Source: Celoporthe dispersa
Lineage: Eukaryota; Ascomycota; Sordariomycetes; Diaporthales; Cryphonectriaceae
Direction of reading: 5' to 3'
Assembly (NCBI GenBank): GCA_016584495.1
Contig: WAID01000003.1
Location: 3,100,001-3,164,000 of the forward strand
Length of the DNA: 64,000 nt
A program made the position numbers and the translations under genes. Shown here piece by piece: positions 44,562-56,153 of this stretch. The first letter of the stretch is position 1. Every line of letters begins with the position of its first letter. A model generated the notes under the pieces. It was given only the letters and a program-made list of their open reading frames with translations, was not told where the DNA came from and did not search any database.

Positions 44562-45451
44562 ATGAGGACGTACGACGACACTTTCTCGGGTCAGAAGATC
44601 TACCCTGGCAAGGTACGATGATGCACCTCCCGGGGGAAAGGCCGCGACCGATCGCCAAGGACCGAGGCGGAATCAGCAGCTGCAAGAGGAGGAACAGGCA
44701 GATTGATCCTGCGATTCTGGTGGCACGGGCACTGTCACGGTCATGGCGAAAGGCTGGCCTTTGGATACTTTGGTGAATCTTGGAGACAGTGGTACTAACG
44801 GCTGTGGTGATTGCAGGGTAAGCTCTACGTCCGTGGAGACTCCAAGGTTTTCCGCTTCCAGAACGGCAAATCCGAGTCTCTCTTCCTCCAGCGCAAGAAC
44901 CCTCGTCGTATTGCCTGGACTGTCCTCTACCGCCGCCAGCACCGCAAGGGTATCACTGAGGTACGAACGAACCCGATTCCAAAACGAGGACAAGCCCACT
45001 CTCCCAATAAGCGAACCGCAAACAACTCCGCTTCACACATACACACGCAATATCTCTATTACCTCCTAAACCTCCCGGGGCCGGCCATGACGCTACAATT
45101 TCATGGACGACAAGAGGGGCAGAGAGCGGCAGGAGCTGTATACTGACATGATGCAACAAACAGGAAACCGCGAAGAAGCGCACTCGCCGAACCGTCAAGG
45201 CCCAGCGTGCCATTGTTGGTGCCTCGCTCGATGTGATCAAGGAGAAGCGCTCCATGCGCCCTGAGGCGCGCTCCGCCGCCCGCCAGGCCGCCATCAAGGA
45301 GAGCAAGGAGAAGAAGGCTGAGGCCGCCGCGGCCAAGAAGGCAGAGAAGGCCAAGAACGCCGCCCAGGCCTCCAAGGGCCAGACCCAGCGGATCGTTGGA
45401 AAGCAGGGCGCCAAGGGCTCTGCCCCGAAGGTCAAGGCCACCACCCGATAA
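44562..45451 (+). CDS. rpl24: 60S ribosomal protein eL24
   Basis: Component of the large ribosomal subunit near the intersubunit face. Exons are 44562-44612, 44817-44960 and 45164-45451, 160 residues. Introns are 204 and 203 nt, both with GTACGA donors and both in phase 0. Domain blocks: Y-D-D-T-F-S-G-Q-K-I-Y-P-G-K, then G-K-L-Y-V-R-G-D-S-K-V-F-R-F, F-L-Q-R-K-N-P-R-R-I-A-W-T and the start of the basic tail K-K-R-T-R-R-T-V-K. The Ala/Lys-rich C-terminal helix is usual. I looked for C/D snoRNA boxes in both introns and found none convincing. Confidence 0.96.
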
Positions 45452-45951
45452 ATATTGATGGCGATGGGCTTGGGAGGTGGAAGATGAGACGGGTTGGCAT
45501 CTGCTTTTTTTTTCTCTAGGTCTCCGGGACAAACAAATGACATCAATCAATTTGAGATTCACGGGGCAAAATGGCGGGCTGGAGTCGGGTTCTCTCTACC
45601 TTGTGCTTTACGAAGGAAAGCCTGTTGGGTCTTGAAAGGAACCTCTGCCGAGGGCAGGTTGCATGGACCCCTTACGAGCAGGGACATGATTTCCGCGCGA
45701 CGCATAGGTAGCTTACAGACCGAGCAACTTATGCATTGATCAAGAGAACCTGTACGTGTGGCCACTTGCGGTGACGATCTCTCTCGCGCATATGGAGCTG
45801 CACAACGAGCAAGGATGACGAGCGCTCCATGGAATTGAGATGGAGTAACGATCTAGGTCTGGTCTATAGCAAGCATCTCGAGTTCCCCAGGACACTTAAG
45901 AGAGGGGCCAACCATGTTCGTACAAATGGCAGTGTTGTAAGCCGCGTGCAT
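45452..45951. other. Convergent 3' flanks of eL24 and peroxiredoxin
   Basis: 500 bases with no gene seen. Confidence 0.6.
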
Positions 45952-46654
45952 CTACAGCTTCGCCAGGACAGACGCAGCATCGGTCCCCTCGACGCCACCT
46001 TTGGCAGCCTCCTCGGCATAGGTGACCTTGCCGTGGTCAATGACCAGCGCGTACCGGCCCGTCCTCTCGCCCATGGTCCAGCCGATCTGCTTAGAGAACT
46101 TGGTCTCGATGTCACTCGCGAAGATCTGCACAGAGCCACGTCACGTATCAGTATCAGCATCCCAGCCCAACCCAGTCCACCCCACACAGAGATCCGGGGA
46201 AGCTTACGATGAAGTCATCCGTAACGCTGTTGGACTTGCCCCAGGCACTCATAACGAAGGGATCGTTGTATGCGATCACGATCACCTTGTCGACACCCTT
46301 GGCCTTGAGGGCGTCCTTCTGCTCGATGAAGGTCGGGACGTGCTTCTCGCTGCAGGTCGGGGTGAAGGCACCGGGGACGGCGACGAGGACGACCTTCTTC
46401 TCCTTGAACTCTGCAGGTTGTGTCAGATATCCGCTCAGCAGGAAGTCTTTGCGCGCGCACATACACAGAACGTCTAAAAAGATAGTGTAGGGAGGAGAAC
46501 TAGGGCGGAGAAGCAGGGGGGTTTATGTACCTTTGCTGGCATCGTACTTCTGGGGAAGGCCACAGGCGTTCAGGCCGGCCTTCTCGGGCGTGTAGGGGAC
46601 ATACATGAAGGAGACATCCTCCGGGAACTGCTGACCGACGAGTGAAGCCATCAT
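45952..46654 (-). CDS. Prx5/PMP20-type peroxiredoxin
   Basis: Thiol peroxidase reducing H2O2 and alkyl hydroperoxides. Exons are 46654-46531, 46410-46208 and 46125-45952, giving 166 residues (165 if the second of two adjacent ATGs is used). Introns are 120 and 82 nt. The peroxidatic cysteine is C61 in P-G-A-F-T-P-T-C-S-E-K-H-V-P. The D-K-V-I-V-I-A-Y-N-D-P-F-V-M and M-G-E-R-T-G-R-Y-A-L-V-I blocks are typical of the redoxin fold. There is no second conserved resolving cysteine near the C-terminus. The protein ends A-K-L, which resembles a peroxisomal type 1 signal, as in the PMP20 group. Peroxisomal placement is inference. Confidence 0.93.
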
Positions 46655-47866
46655 GAGAGTCTGTGGTTATTCTGTTTTGTTGCAGAGTTGTACTCTAAAG
46701 TCAATAGATCAAGTTGGGAGACGAAGCTTGAAGAGCACAGATCAAACGTGTTGTTATTATGTCTGAGCAGAAAGCAGGCAGGCAGGACAAGACCAGAGGG
46801 AGGGGTTCCGACCTGGACTTTTTGAGTTTCATCGCCGAGCTTCCACTGCAGGAGGTGGTGTCTCATAATCGAGCCCCGCCATGACATCTTGCAGCGCCTC
46901 TTGCCCTTCGACCCGCCCCACCCGCCTGCGCCCAGGGGTGCACAGTATTTGTCAACATCCCGCTCCGAACCCGGGCATGTTTTTTTCCTCCGTCACCCGT
47001 CCGCTCACCACGCCCACCATCTGAAACCCTCGTTTCTGCGAGGTGCACTTCTCGGAAAAACGAGATCCTCTCGCCTCGCTCGGGCTGCTCTTACGAAGGA
47101 GATCAACAATACGCTGCACACCCAATCTGCTCTTCACCGGCCATCGGAGCGTGCGCGTCAAGTCGAGCTGAGCTGAGCTGAGCCAAGAGCTCGCACGCCG
47201 AGCTGCGGCGGCCGTGAGGGCTGGATCATCGGCCCCTCGGTCTGGGCTTCGGTATTGTTCTTCGCTTCAACATGTTCATGTGAAGATGGCGTGAGCCCCA
47301 ATCTGTTGCCTGTCTATGTTGTGGGATGATCTCGGATGTTGTGGTCCCGGGTACAGCATCTTGCGGCATGACGTCCACGATAATCACTGTATGCTGCATG
47401 CTCACAAGCCTCACACCTAAGGGCATTTGTCCACACCAGGGAGATTTCTAAGCTTGTCTTTCAAGGGCGCCCAGGGCTGGCCCTCCCAAGTTACCTCCGG
47501 TTTTCCCTGGGCTCGAGAATATCGAAATTGTTGTGGCGGTGGCCGATGTTCGTGACAAGGCAGTCTGGCGCCAGGATAGCAAGACGGGAATGTTGATCGA
47601 CCTCACCTGACCGACACAATTTTTACTGAGCTGGTCCCCCTTCGAAGATCTCTGCTGGACGGCACAGGCTCTCTTCTTCTGATTCCACATTGCAGCTATT
47701 ATGATTTCTATGAGGGGAGGATCCGGGAAGAATTGTCCCCGGGATGATCAGCCCACGAGTTGACGTGGTGGTCTCAAGTCATGTTCACTCCATGCTGCCT
47801 CAGCAACGACAAGTGCGAAGAACCGAAAAGGGACTTTCATCATTAGGGGTATCTCTGTGTATCTGT
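46655..47866. other. Intergenic region
   Basis: About 1.2 kb between the peroxiredoxin promoter and the 3' end of the next leftward gene. A short tandem of GAGCT/GCTGA units lies at about 47165-47182. No gene is supported. Confidence 0.5.
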
Positions 47867-49385
47867 CTATGCCCTGTCTGCGGCAGCATTATGTGCTCGG
47901 GGCCACTCATCAACATCTTGCCCTGCCGGGACCACACGGCTGGCGGCTGCGTACTGCTCACCCTCACTCCCACTCGCGGACGTGAACCGCACAGAGTACT
48001 CATCAGTCCGCATGATGGTAAGTTCTATCGGGTCCTGCGCCTTGTCCTTGGTGATAATAGCGTCCTCCGACTCAGCGTCGTCTTGAGACACACCGTTGGT
48101 GGTAATCTGACCGATGGTGCGACTATTCTTGGACGCTCCATAGCCGCTCTGGTCCAGATTCCCATAGCCACTCTTGGCCCCTTTGGTCGACATCCCCATC
48201 TTGGTCATGGCCCTGCGTGCTCCGTCGGCCAGCCATGCATCCAGCACGGGGAGGGAGATCACAACAATGCCCACCGAGACATCCAGCGTTGTCCAGACAA
48301 GCAACTCGGTGTACGTCCAGGTTATGTCGCTCGTGAAGTTCGCCCTCAGCATCCTCATCAGACCGAAGAGCACAACCAGCAGCCCCACGGCCCAGATGAA
48401 GAACAGCCGCATCTTCTTCCTGCCATCCATCTTCACCTTCCAGAGGATCACCACCGGGCTCGAGAGGAGGATGACGCCCTGCACGACGTGCGTGAGGTTC
48501 AGCACCTCGCCCTGCGAGGTCGTGTCGATACAGCTCGCCGGTGTATCCAGCTGGCCACCATAGAGCCTGTCCCACTGGGCACGTGCCGGGTTGCACGAGA
48601 AGCAGAACCAGAAGATGGCGCCAACAATATAGAGCGCCAGGGTGAAGAGAAAGAAGTCGCAGAACCAGCGCCACCTGAGGGACGTGCGGTCGGCAAGCCG
48701 CCGGATGAAGAGGGTGAGGGATGTCTTGATCAGGGCGACGGTGACATAGAAGATGAGTTTGTCGAGTGTGCCGTAATAGTTGAAGATGTTGTACTCTTCA
48801 TAGGTGTGTTGCCACTATCATCACGCGAGAATGGATCAGCTGGAAAAGAACCTCTACAGTGTGCACCATATAATAACAGCAGGCAGTTTAGGTCTCACAA
48901 TATGGTCGCCTCCTCCAACGATAGCCATAACGAGTTGGCATGCAGTGTAGGTCAAACCCATGCTCTAAATTCCACAAACCAGTCAGTACCAAAAGGGGGA
49001 GAAAAAAAGAAAAAGACAAAAAAAAAAAAACAACGGAGCAGGACTTTGCACGTACCGCTGCGGCGATGGTGGCCCAGTCGTCCGCGCCGAAGCGCATTTG
49101 CGACACAGACGCCCTCAAGGCCAGGCGGGCTCCCGTTACGGTCGTGATGGCAACCAGCACGATGATGAGCCCGGCAATGACGCCTGGCCTCTTGGAGGTG
49201 AACTTGTCGCCAGTATCAACAGCTGCCACAACATAACCGTGGGCAGGATCCTCATCCACCATGCCGATAGCACGGAGGAGGCCTCGGACGATGTACCAGT
49301 CCCGCTGGGTATTCGGCGGGCTTCCGACATGAGCCGAGGACTCATTATTGTGGGGGACCCACGCTTGTGTCGAGTTGGTCGACAT
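47867..49385 (-). CDS. Fungal rhodopsin-domain seven-helix membrane protein
   Basis: Integral membrane protein of the large fungal rhodopsin-like/PTH11-related family; ligand and signalling are unknown. Exons are 49385-49056, 48964-48899 and 48814-47867, 447 residues, all joins in phase 0. Introns are 91 nt (with a very long poly-T/polypyrimidine stretch on the coding strand) and 84 nt. Helices: about 71-92 (G-V-I-A-G-L-I-I-V-L-V-A), then F-G-A-D-D-W-A-T-I, the exon 2 helix T-A-C-Q-L-V-M-A-I-V-G-G-G, and further hydrophobic segments from about 150 to 350. These include F-L-F-T-L-A-L-Y-I-V-G-A, followed by the family's C-N-P-A-R-A-Q-W-D motif. The last ~110 residues are a hydrophilic cytosolic tail. 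It is divergent from the secreted hydrolase at 50777. Confidence 0.85.
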
Positions 49386-50776
49386 GGCGGTGGACTTTGT
49401 TCTTTCTTGAGAGGTCGGCTTGTCTTGCGAAGAAGAAGGCGCCGGCGTCTCGTTTACGCGCAAGAAAAAGAACACCACATGGACACCAAGTGAGGGGGGA
49501 GGAGGGGACACATCACACTACCTCCTCCTGCTTGGGAACAAGAGGAGGAGCCATATATCGATTAAAGAACGACCGCCCGAAGGGCTGTCAGCCTACTTAG
49601 TGTGGTCCGGAGCCGAAGCCTTACTACCAGGAAAGCCCTTGAAGACCAGTGTGGATTTTGAGGCAGAGATAAAGAAGTGGGTTTTCCAGACAAGAATATG
49701 CGCGGCATGATCCTGAGCTTGTTTTCCCCATCGCCCCATCTCTACGCCTTTGCCAAGAGTGCCTTGCTATGAATGGCCTCGGTCTCGGATGGGGCCGGTT
49801 CGACTGCCTCTGCATAAAAGAAGTATGATCAAGAGGGCTCTGTTTGGTTGTGTAAGAGAAGAGCGGCCGACTCCAGCTTTCATCGTTATGTTGAGAAGGG
49901 GGGAGGGGGTTTGTGAGATGTTGGAAGTCGTCTTTTCTTTCTTCTCTTTTTTAAAAAAGAGGGAGAGGGTCTCGGTGCACTGTCCTTGTTGCATTGTCTC
50001 CTTGTGCAGATCGAACTGCGAGTCACAAATAAACTTTAAATCCCAGGTCCGAGGTAAAATGTCACCATTCCACGTCTTCCTTGTTATCTCAGCCCTCGAT
50101 TTCGTACCCGCAAAGGTGGACTAGATTTTTCCGTCCTGTTTTTATGCGCTGGAAGGGCCAGGTTAAGGTTTGGGAAAGAAAGGGCATGCATGATTTTCAC
50201 CGCCTTCGCACGCTACTGCGGAAAATCCCCGTGGCCAAACGCTGGCGGGTGCGTGGAAAAGAGATTAAATAGTCCTTTATAGAAACTGAGACCGCGGTCA
50301 TCTTGGAGCGAACCCCACAGAGCCAAGCATCCTATGGCAGGCGGACCGAGGCCCATTTACCGTTTACCGTAGTTAATGGGTGCTTCACCACCGTGATCAT
50401 CTCCGTCCTCTCCATCCTGGCTGGCACTGCAGAGGAGTCAGGAGAGAGTCTGGTCCATGCCGATTTTTTCCCACGATACAAGAGATTCCTCGACCTATTA
50501 TTACTACCTAGAGGGTCTCTACATGCCACACACTAAGCGAGAATGTGGCTAGAACAACTCTGCACGAAGGGGTCAAGTGGGTTAGGCAAGAATTTAGACT
50601 CGATATTTAATATAGTCTGTGCAGAGGGCGTTGCAGTGACGAAAATCCTTGCTTCTTTCTAAGTCTACCTGCGTCACTCATTTTCTGGTTACCTTTCCTC
50701 TTTCTGCTTTCCTCTACCACCCTCCCTGCGGTGTGTGTATTGTCCCTCTGCAAGCCCGGTCCAGTCCAGCCCAGTC
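49386..50776. promoter_or_regulatory. Divergent intergenic region
   Basis: About 1.4 kb between two divergent genes, with no supported coding region. Pyrimidine-rich sequence (CTTTCCTCTTTCTGC) just before 50777 suggests the leader of the hydrolase gene. Confidence 0.45.
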
Positions 50777-52063
50777 ATGGCTGCTTGGCATCTCGTAACA
50801 GTTTTGGCCCTCCTCACCAGCGCCGCCAATGCGGTGGCCAGGCCACGGACGGACGACGCTGCTGCTGCTACTGCTGCTGTTTCGGCTCAAGTCGTCAGCC
50901 CTCGGGCGGCGACTGACTGCACAGGCGTCAATGCCGTCAGCCCCCTCTGCACGACTAATGAGAGCTCGTACCACCGTGACGTGTTCTATGTCGGGGGCAG
51001 GTGGATCAACACGACCAGCGGGAACATCACCGCCGACCAGCTCTACGTGGAGAAGCTCACACCGGCCGGCGGTGTCAAACACCCCAAGCCCTTGGTCTTC
51101 TTCCACGGCGGCGCGGTCTCGGGCGTCCAGTGGCTGAACACGCCAGACAACCGCAAGGGCTTCGCGTCGTACTTCCTCGACCAGGGTTACATGGTCTACC
51201 TGCTCGACCACACCGGCGCGGGACGGAGCAGCCAGGAGGACACCACTGACTACCTTCTCTGGAACAGCACGACGGTCGAGGGCGTGGCGTCGGGCTTCAC
51301 GGATCCGCAGGCCAACCCGACCTACCCACAGGCCGTGCTGCACACGCAGTGGCCGGGCACGGGCAACAAGGGCGACCCGTACTTTCTGGCCTTTACGAAA
51401 TGGGTGATCCCCTTCACGGAGAACTGGGAGTACGGCGAGCTGTCGATGCGCGCCTCCGGCTGCGCCCTGCTCGAGCTGCTGGGCCCCTCGTACCTCGTCT
51501 CGCACTCGTCGGGCGCGCAGTACCCCGTCGTCATCTCCAACGACTGCCCGCAGTACGTCGCCGGCAACATCAACCTGGAGCACAGCACCCAGCCCTTCTG
51601 GAACTACGGCACCACCCTCAACTCGGGCTCCGACTTCCGCCTCTGGGGGCTGGCCAACACGCCCCTCTCCTACGACCCGCCCGCCGCCAGCTCCGACGAG
51701 CTCAACAAGACCTGGGTCGGCAACGACACCCTCGCCCGCCGGCGCTGCTACCTGCAGGCCGAGCCCGCCAGGAAGCTCCCCAACGTCACCAGCGTGCCCT
51801 ACCTCTGCCTCACGGGCCAGGCCAGCGTCCACATCACCTATGACCACTGCGTCATCGACTTCTTGAGGCAGGCTGGCGGGAACCCGGACTGGATCAGGCT
51901 GGCGGATCGGAACATCACCGGCAACGGGCACTTCTCGATGGTGGAGAAGAACAACATGGACATTGCCGCGGTCGTGGACGAGTGGATTCGGAAGCAGGAG
52001 GCCGCTACCAACTCAACATCGTCCTCGACTTCGGCCTCCAGCGATGGATCGTCACCGAGGTGA
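50777..52063 (+). CDS. Secreted alpha/beta hydrolase
   Basis: Predicted extracellular esterase-like hydrolase of unknown substrate. Single exon, 428 residues. The ATG at 50777 starts a signal peptide (hydrophobic L-V-T-V-L-A-L-L-T-S-A-A). The oxyanion-hole motif F-F-H-G-G is at about 108-112, the strand V-Y-L-L-D-H-T-G-A-G-R-S near 140-151, and the nucleophile elbow S-H-S-S-G at 242-246 with S244 as candidate nucleophile (the first Gly of GxSxG is replaced by Ser). The late G-N-G-H-F-S-M-V segment near 395 supplies a candidate catalytic His. Many N-x-S/T sites and paired cysteines fit secretion. A Ser/Thr-rich C-terminal tail may be O-glycosylated. Confidence 0.85.
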   Translation: MAAWHLVTVLALLTSAANAVARPRTDDAAAATAAVSAQVVSPRAATDCTGVNAVSPLCTTNESSYHRDVFYVGGRWINTTSGNITADQLYVEKLTPAGGVKHPKPLVFFHGGAVSGVQWLNTPDNRKGFASYFLDQGYMVYLLDHTGAGRSSQEDTTDYLLWNSTTVEGVASGFTDPQANPTYPQAVLHTQWPGTGNKGDPYFLAFTKWVIPFTENWEYGELSMRASGCALLELLGPSYLVSHSSGAQYPVVISNDCPQYVAGNINLEHSTQPFWNYGTTLNSGSDFRLWGLANTPLSYDPPAASSDELNKTWVGNDTLARRRCYLQAEPARKLPNVTSVPYLCLTGQASVHITYDHCVIDFLRQAGGNPDWIRLADRNITGNGHFSMVEKNNMDIAAVVDEWIRKQEAATNSTSSSTSASSDGSSPR

Positions 52064-53693
52064 GCTCTCCACGCACGAGCGCAGACCACCAGCCCACACT
52101 CGTTCGTTGCTCTGCTTGGTTTCCATCACTGAGGATGTCTGGAGAGAGCTGACGGTGTGCTTGTTGTAATTATCCCAGCACTTCTTCGTTTCCCTGGAGC
52201 ATAATATGTGCTTTTGCACCGACATTGTCCCAGTGTGAGCCTTAAGGGGTAGTTTGATAATTCGCTTAATCAAGTAATACTCTAACCTTATTGAACGTAC
52301 CCACGCCTCACATGTAAGCGAGTAAATTGAGACGAAGGTGGCATTAATGATGACTTTTGGATCGTTGTTTATAGTAAACGGCCAATCGGATGATACTGCC
52401 ATCTGCATGCGTGTCCCGTCTTGACAGCAACATCCTGCTGCAGTGTCACCTTCTGAAGCGCACTAGTCTTACCTAGGCATGTCTACATCAATGAAGGTAT
52501 TAATAGCACCTGAGTAGCAACTATACGGAATCTCGTGGGCTTCCGAACCACGCGAAGTAGATACCCTTTCTTTTTTTTTTTCTCCCTCCTCCAAGTCACT
52601 AGTTTACAGCAAGCAAGGCTTTTCAAGGGTCGGCCCATCAGGCCTCATAACGAGTTATTAACTGAATTTTTTTTTTCAGCGGGGAGAACAGCAGACTTAC
52701 AGCACAATGCAGTTCAATTGTCCTAGATGAGCCGGACATTGTGGTGAAGGTCTAGGCGGCGTGTAATTACGAGTGCGAATCAGCCCGGCGTGTTTTCGTT
52801 GCTCCCATCTGCTAGCTCCTAGCCATTTTTTGGCCTGTAGGCGAACTTGTGGGCAATGTCGGCTGCATCATGCTGTGCCTCGTGGAAGGTGGGGTTGGAA
52901 AGCAGAGTGTTGAACTGTCTGAAAGCCCAGCGTGGTGAGCCGAGTGCTGTGGAACCAGCCGTGGGAGAGCGTGAACAGATATCTGCGAATATTTTCAAGA
53001 TCTTAGTGAAGTTAATTCAGTTCTGTGCAGCTTCCTTTTTTTTTCTTCCTCTTTCTTCTTTGGTTTTTACTCTCATAATGATAGGATTATCATTTCAAGT
53101 GTACCTTACTTCTATCTCGATGTAGATAATTATCAAGTACATAGTAGTTATTACACACAATCTTGCCTGATATTCATTGACGGGTGACATAACATCAAAT
53201 TCAGTCCTGCTTCGATACTGTATGAGCGGATTATTCATAATTACTTCAGTACACCCCGAAATCCGAACAACTTCCGGCGGTTTCTTCCCGCTCGCGTATA
53301 GCAAAACACTCTCCTAGTTACCGAGCATCGAGAATCGTGTGAGAAACAAGCTTAGGGCGTCCCCCCAAACAGAGCCCGGGAGAGGCGGTACTCGCCTTCA
53401 TATGCCGTGTATTATGCCGCATCCCTGTCGTGCACGCCGCGCGGTTACATGAATGCAGTGGCACGCTGCGGGACGGCGCGCCTTGCCGTGTACCAGCAAA
53501 GCCCGAGAAATCTCCACTGTTATTTGGAATCTGACGCTCGATTACTGAGCCTAGCGAGCATAAAATCATTCCGTTCCCGGGGCTCGTCAACGACATCATA
53601 CTGTTCTTTTTCCCCCCAGACTTGCATCACCTCTTAGAGCCAGTGCTCCAGTGACACAATCACAGATCATCTCATCTCCCTGATTACACACAA
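52064..53693. other. Intergenic region
   Basis: About 1.6 kb, AT-richer in its centre (52980-53160), with several T runs. No coding region is supported. Confidence 0.5.
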
Positions 53694-54367
53694 ATGTCTA
53701 GCGAGGCCAGACCACCCTTCCCACCTTTTACGGCCGAGACGGCCAAGATCAAAGTCAAGGCAGCTCAAGATGCATGGAACACCAGGTGAGCCTCAACTAA
53801 TCGGTTATATTCTATAGTAATTGCGGTGCCACGGAGACTCGATCTTGCCAGTAGCTGGAAGCTAATGATGATCGGGTCAGGAACCCTGCTCAGGTGAAGA
53901 TGGCATACACCCCCGACTCCATCTGGCGTAACCGTGACCAGATGTTCCAAGGTCGCGACGCCATCGAGGCCTTTCTGACGAAGAAGTGGGAGAAGGAAAA
54001 TGGCTATCGCTTGAGAAAAGAGCTGTTCTCCTTCACGGACAACAAGGTAAGTCCTGCACCAATCTATGACCGCATATCAGCCGCGCACATGCAACGAGCG
54101 TCTAGGTAGACGGTGTAGCAGCATCCTAATGATAACATCTTTTTGCTGATTCATGTATAGATTGCCGTTCAATTCTGGTATGAATGGCATGATGAGGAGG
54201 GCCAGTGGTACCGTTCCTACGGACTGGAAGACTGGACATTCGCGGAGAACGGCCTGATGAGGAAGAGGCAGAGCAGTATCAATGACGTGAAGATTTCAGA
54301 TGGCGAGCGGTGGTACAAAGACGGAGTCGACGTTAATACTGTTGACATTAGCGAGAAGCACTGGTAG
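53694..54367 (+). CDS. DUF1348 / SnoaL-like NTF2-fold protein
   Basis: Small protein of the DUF1348 family, with a predicted NTF2-like fold; biochemical role unknown. Exons are 53694-53785, 53881-54046 and 54161-54367, 154 residues. Introns are 95 and 114 nt. Conserved blocks: A-A-Q-D-A-W-N-T-R-N-P, A-Y-T-P-D-S-I-W-R-N-R-D, F-Q-G-R-D-A-I-E-A-F-L, K-W-E-K-E-N-G-Y-R-L-R-K-E-L, and in the last exon V-Q-F-W-Y-E-W-H-D and N-D-V-K-I-S. The length agrees with bacterial and fungal relatives, and the family is widespread in both. Confidence 0.9.
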
Positions 54368-55307
54368 ATGTGCTACAGGCCTGTCGAAGAAGAAGATTAC
54401 TTGCGTATGAAAGTCATCGTAGCTTCTGGCTTAGAAAAATAAAATCGTTGGTTATTAAAATTACCACAAGTACGAACAAGTAGAATTATTTTTTTGCATA
54501 ATAAGACTATTAGCCGCCATGTCCTCTCATGAATCTTATAAACCTCGCTGTTAGGATTCTCTTGAACCAATCAGCCTATCTATACCGAGTACTGGCACCA
54601 TGCAGTGAGACCTTACTTATTACCCTGTCTGAAAACGAAGTCAATTGTCACTGTCCTGGATAGCTTGTCACGCGAGCGAGGACCGTTATTAGGCACCAAG
54701 GCAACCTTCTTCAAGGAGCTTCAGAAATACCAGCAACGATTAGGTCTATCTCGATATCATAGTCAAGATTAGCTATCAAATTCGGAATTTTGGGGGCCCG
54801 ATGACCACTGACACGCAGGGTTTCGGATGGTCCATCTCTATGGGTGTGTGTAAGTCTAATATCCTAGAAACTTATGTAATCAAGTATTTTTCATACCTGC
54901 ACGATGATGACCCTCGCACTAGAGGAGGTGGTCAGACTATAAATACTTGCGTTCAAGCTGTTACTAAAGGACGAGCCAATTAAATGTCTTCTCAGCTTGA
55001 GAGACAGGACCGGGGCTGGAGCTGAACGTGCGCGTTCTAAACGGCACACTCATCGCAAGTCATCAACTACATATTTCTCTGTAGGACACCACCTCGAGAC
55101 AAAAACGTGAAACTGTTCAAGCAACGAATTGATATGTATTGCATGTATATACATATATACTGCCTGTTTCCGCTCCCGAATGGGATGCCGATCGAGCGGT
55201 ACGTCCACTCGCCCGTCGTAAGACGCACTGGTCTTAAAAGACCATGAGTTTCCTCTCTCTCAACCCTTCAATGAGACTGTCGGCCCGAGACACGAATGTC
55301 CGCTCCC
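54368..55307. other. Convergent 3' flanks
   Basis: 940 bases, AT-rich, between the DUF1348 gene and the leftward hydrolase. No gene is seen. Confidence 0.55.
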
Positions 55308-56153
55308 TTAGAGCCTCTTCTGGACCTCAGTGGCACCCTGAACCAGACCCTCAACGACATTGTCCGGCTCAGACAGGAAGGGAGAATGAGATCCCTTGCA
55401 AGTGTACGTGATGGCGTTCTCGCCCAGCATCGGGGCGAGCTGCTTCTGGATGACAGGCAGCAGGGCCCGGTCGTCGTCGCAGAACATGTACATGCACTCC
55501 ATATCCTCCCAGGGCTGGTATGTGACCTCGTCTGTAAACACGGCTGCCGACTGGTGCTTGAGCTTGGCGATGGCCCCCTTCTGCAGCTCAGCGGGCACGT
55601 CGTGGTAAAAGATGTCCTCAGGTGTCCTGGCGAAAACGCGCTCGCCCTGTCCGATTGGTCAGTCGATTGGCAATTGCATGCGATGAAAAGTTGACCTTTA
55701 GCCAATGCGCGGTTTTATTATCACACAACTCACCTGGAAGTCCATCCAGGGCAGCGGGTTGCCGCCCAACATCTTGATGATGCTCATACCCTTGGGCGTA
55801 ACAAAGGCAGATAGATACACGAGCAGTGTAACTCCGCCCTCCTTGCCCTCCGCCTTCCGCTGCTTGAGCCCAAGACCCTTGACGGCCTCGGCGCCGACCA
55901 GTCCTCCATACGAGTGGACCACAACTATGACCTGCCGCCCCTGGTCCGCCAGCGCCTGGATCTCGGCACGCACAGCAGCCGCATCGTCAAAGAGACCCTT
56001 GTTCGGCGGCTCGGCGCCGACAGAAGGGTATGCCACGGCCTTTGTCTCGTATCCCTTTCCATGAAGCCGATCCTGGATGAGCTGGAAGCAGTCGGGCGTG
56101 TGCCAGGCGCCAGGCGCCAGGACGAAGACGGGGGAAGTCGTGGAGGCGGACAT
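55308..56153 (-). CDS. Intracellular alpha/beta hydrolase
   Basis: Small alpha/beta hydrolase resembling plant methylesterase-type enzymes; substrate unknown. Exons are 56153-55734 and 55646-55308, 252 residues; the 87-nt intron has a GTGAGT donor. The N-terminal strand reads P-V-F-V-L-A-P-G-A-W-H-T, the oxyanion region. The nucleophile elbow V-V-V-H-S-Y-G-G has S81. The late strand gives F-C-D-D-D-R-A-L-L-P, carrying the acid, and S-H-S-P-F-L-S-E-P the catalytic His. No signal peptide. The ATG at 56153 is the first giving the conserved start; the upstream frame is open but not domain-like. Confidence 0.88.

Noticed and set aside
44613..45163. Possible snoRNA in the eL24 introns
   Set aside because: No paired C and D boxes could be found; only a partial GATGATG near the start of intron 1.
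47744..49147. 467-codon plus-strand frame
   Set aside because: Antisense of the seven-helix gene; Pro/Arg-rich composition typical of a shadow frame.
50714..51931. 405-codon minus-strand frame
   Set aside because: Antisense of the secreted hydrolase, whose signal peptide and catalytic motifs are clear.
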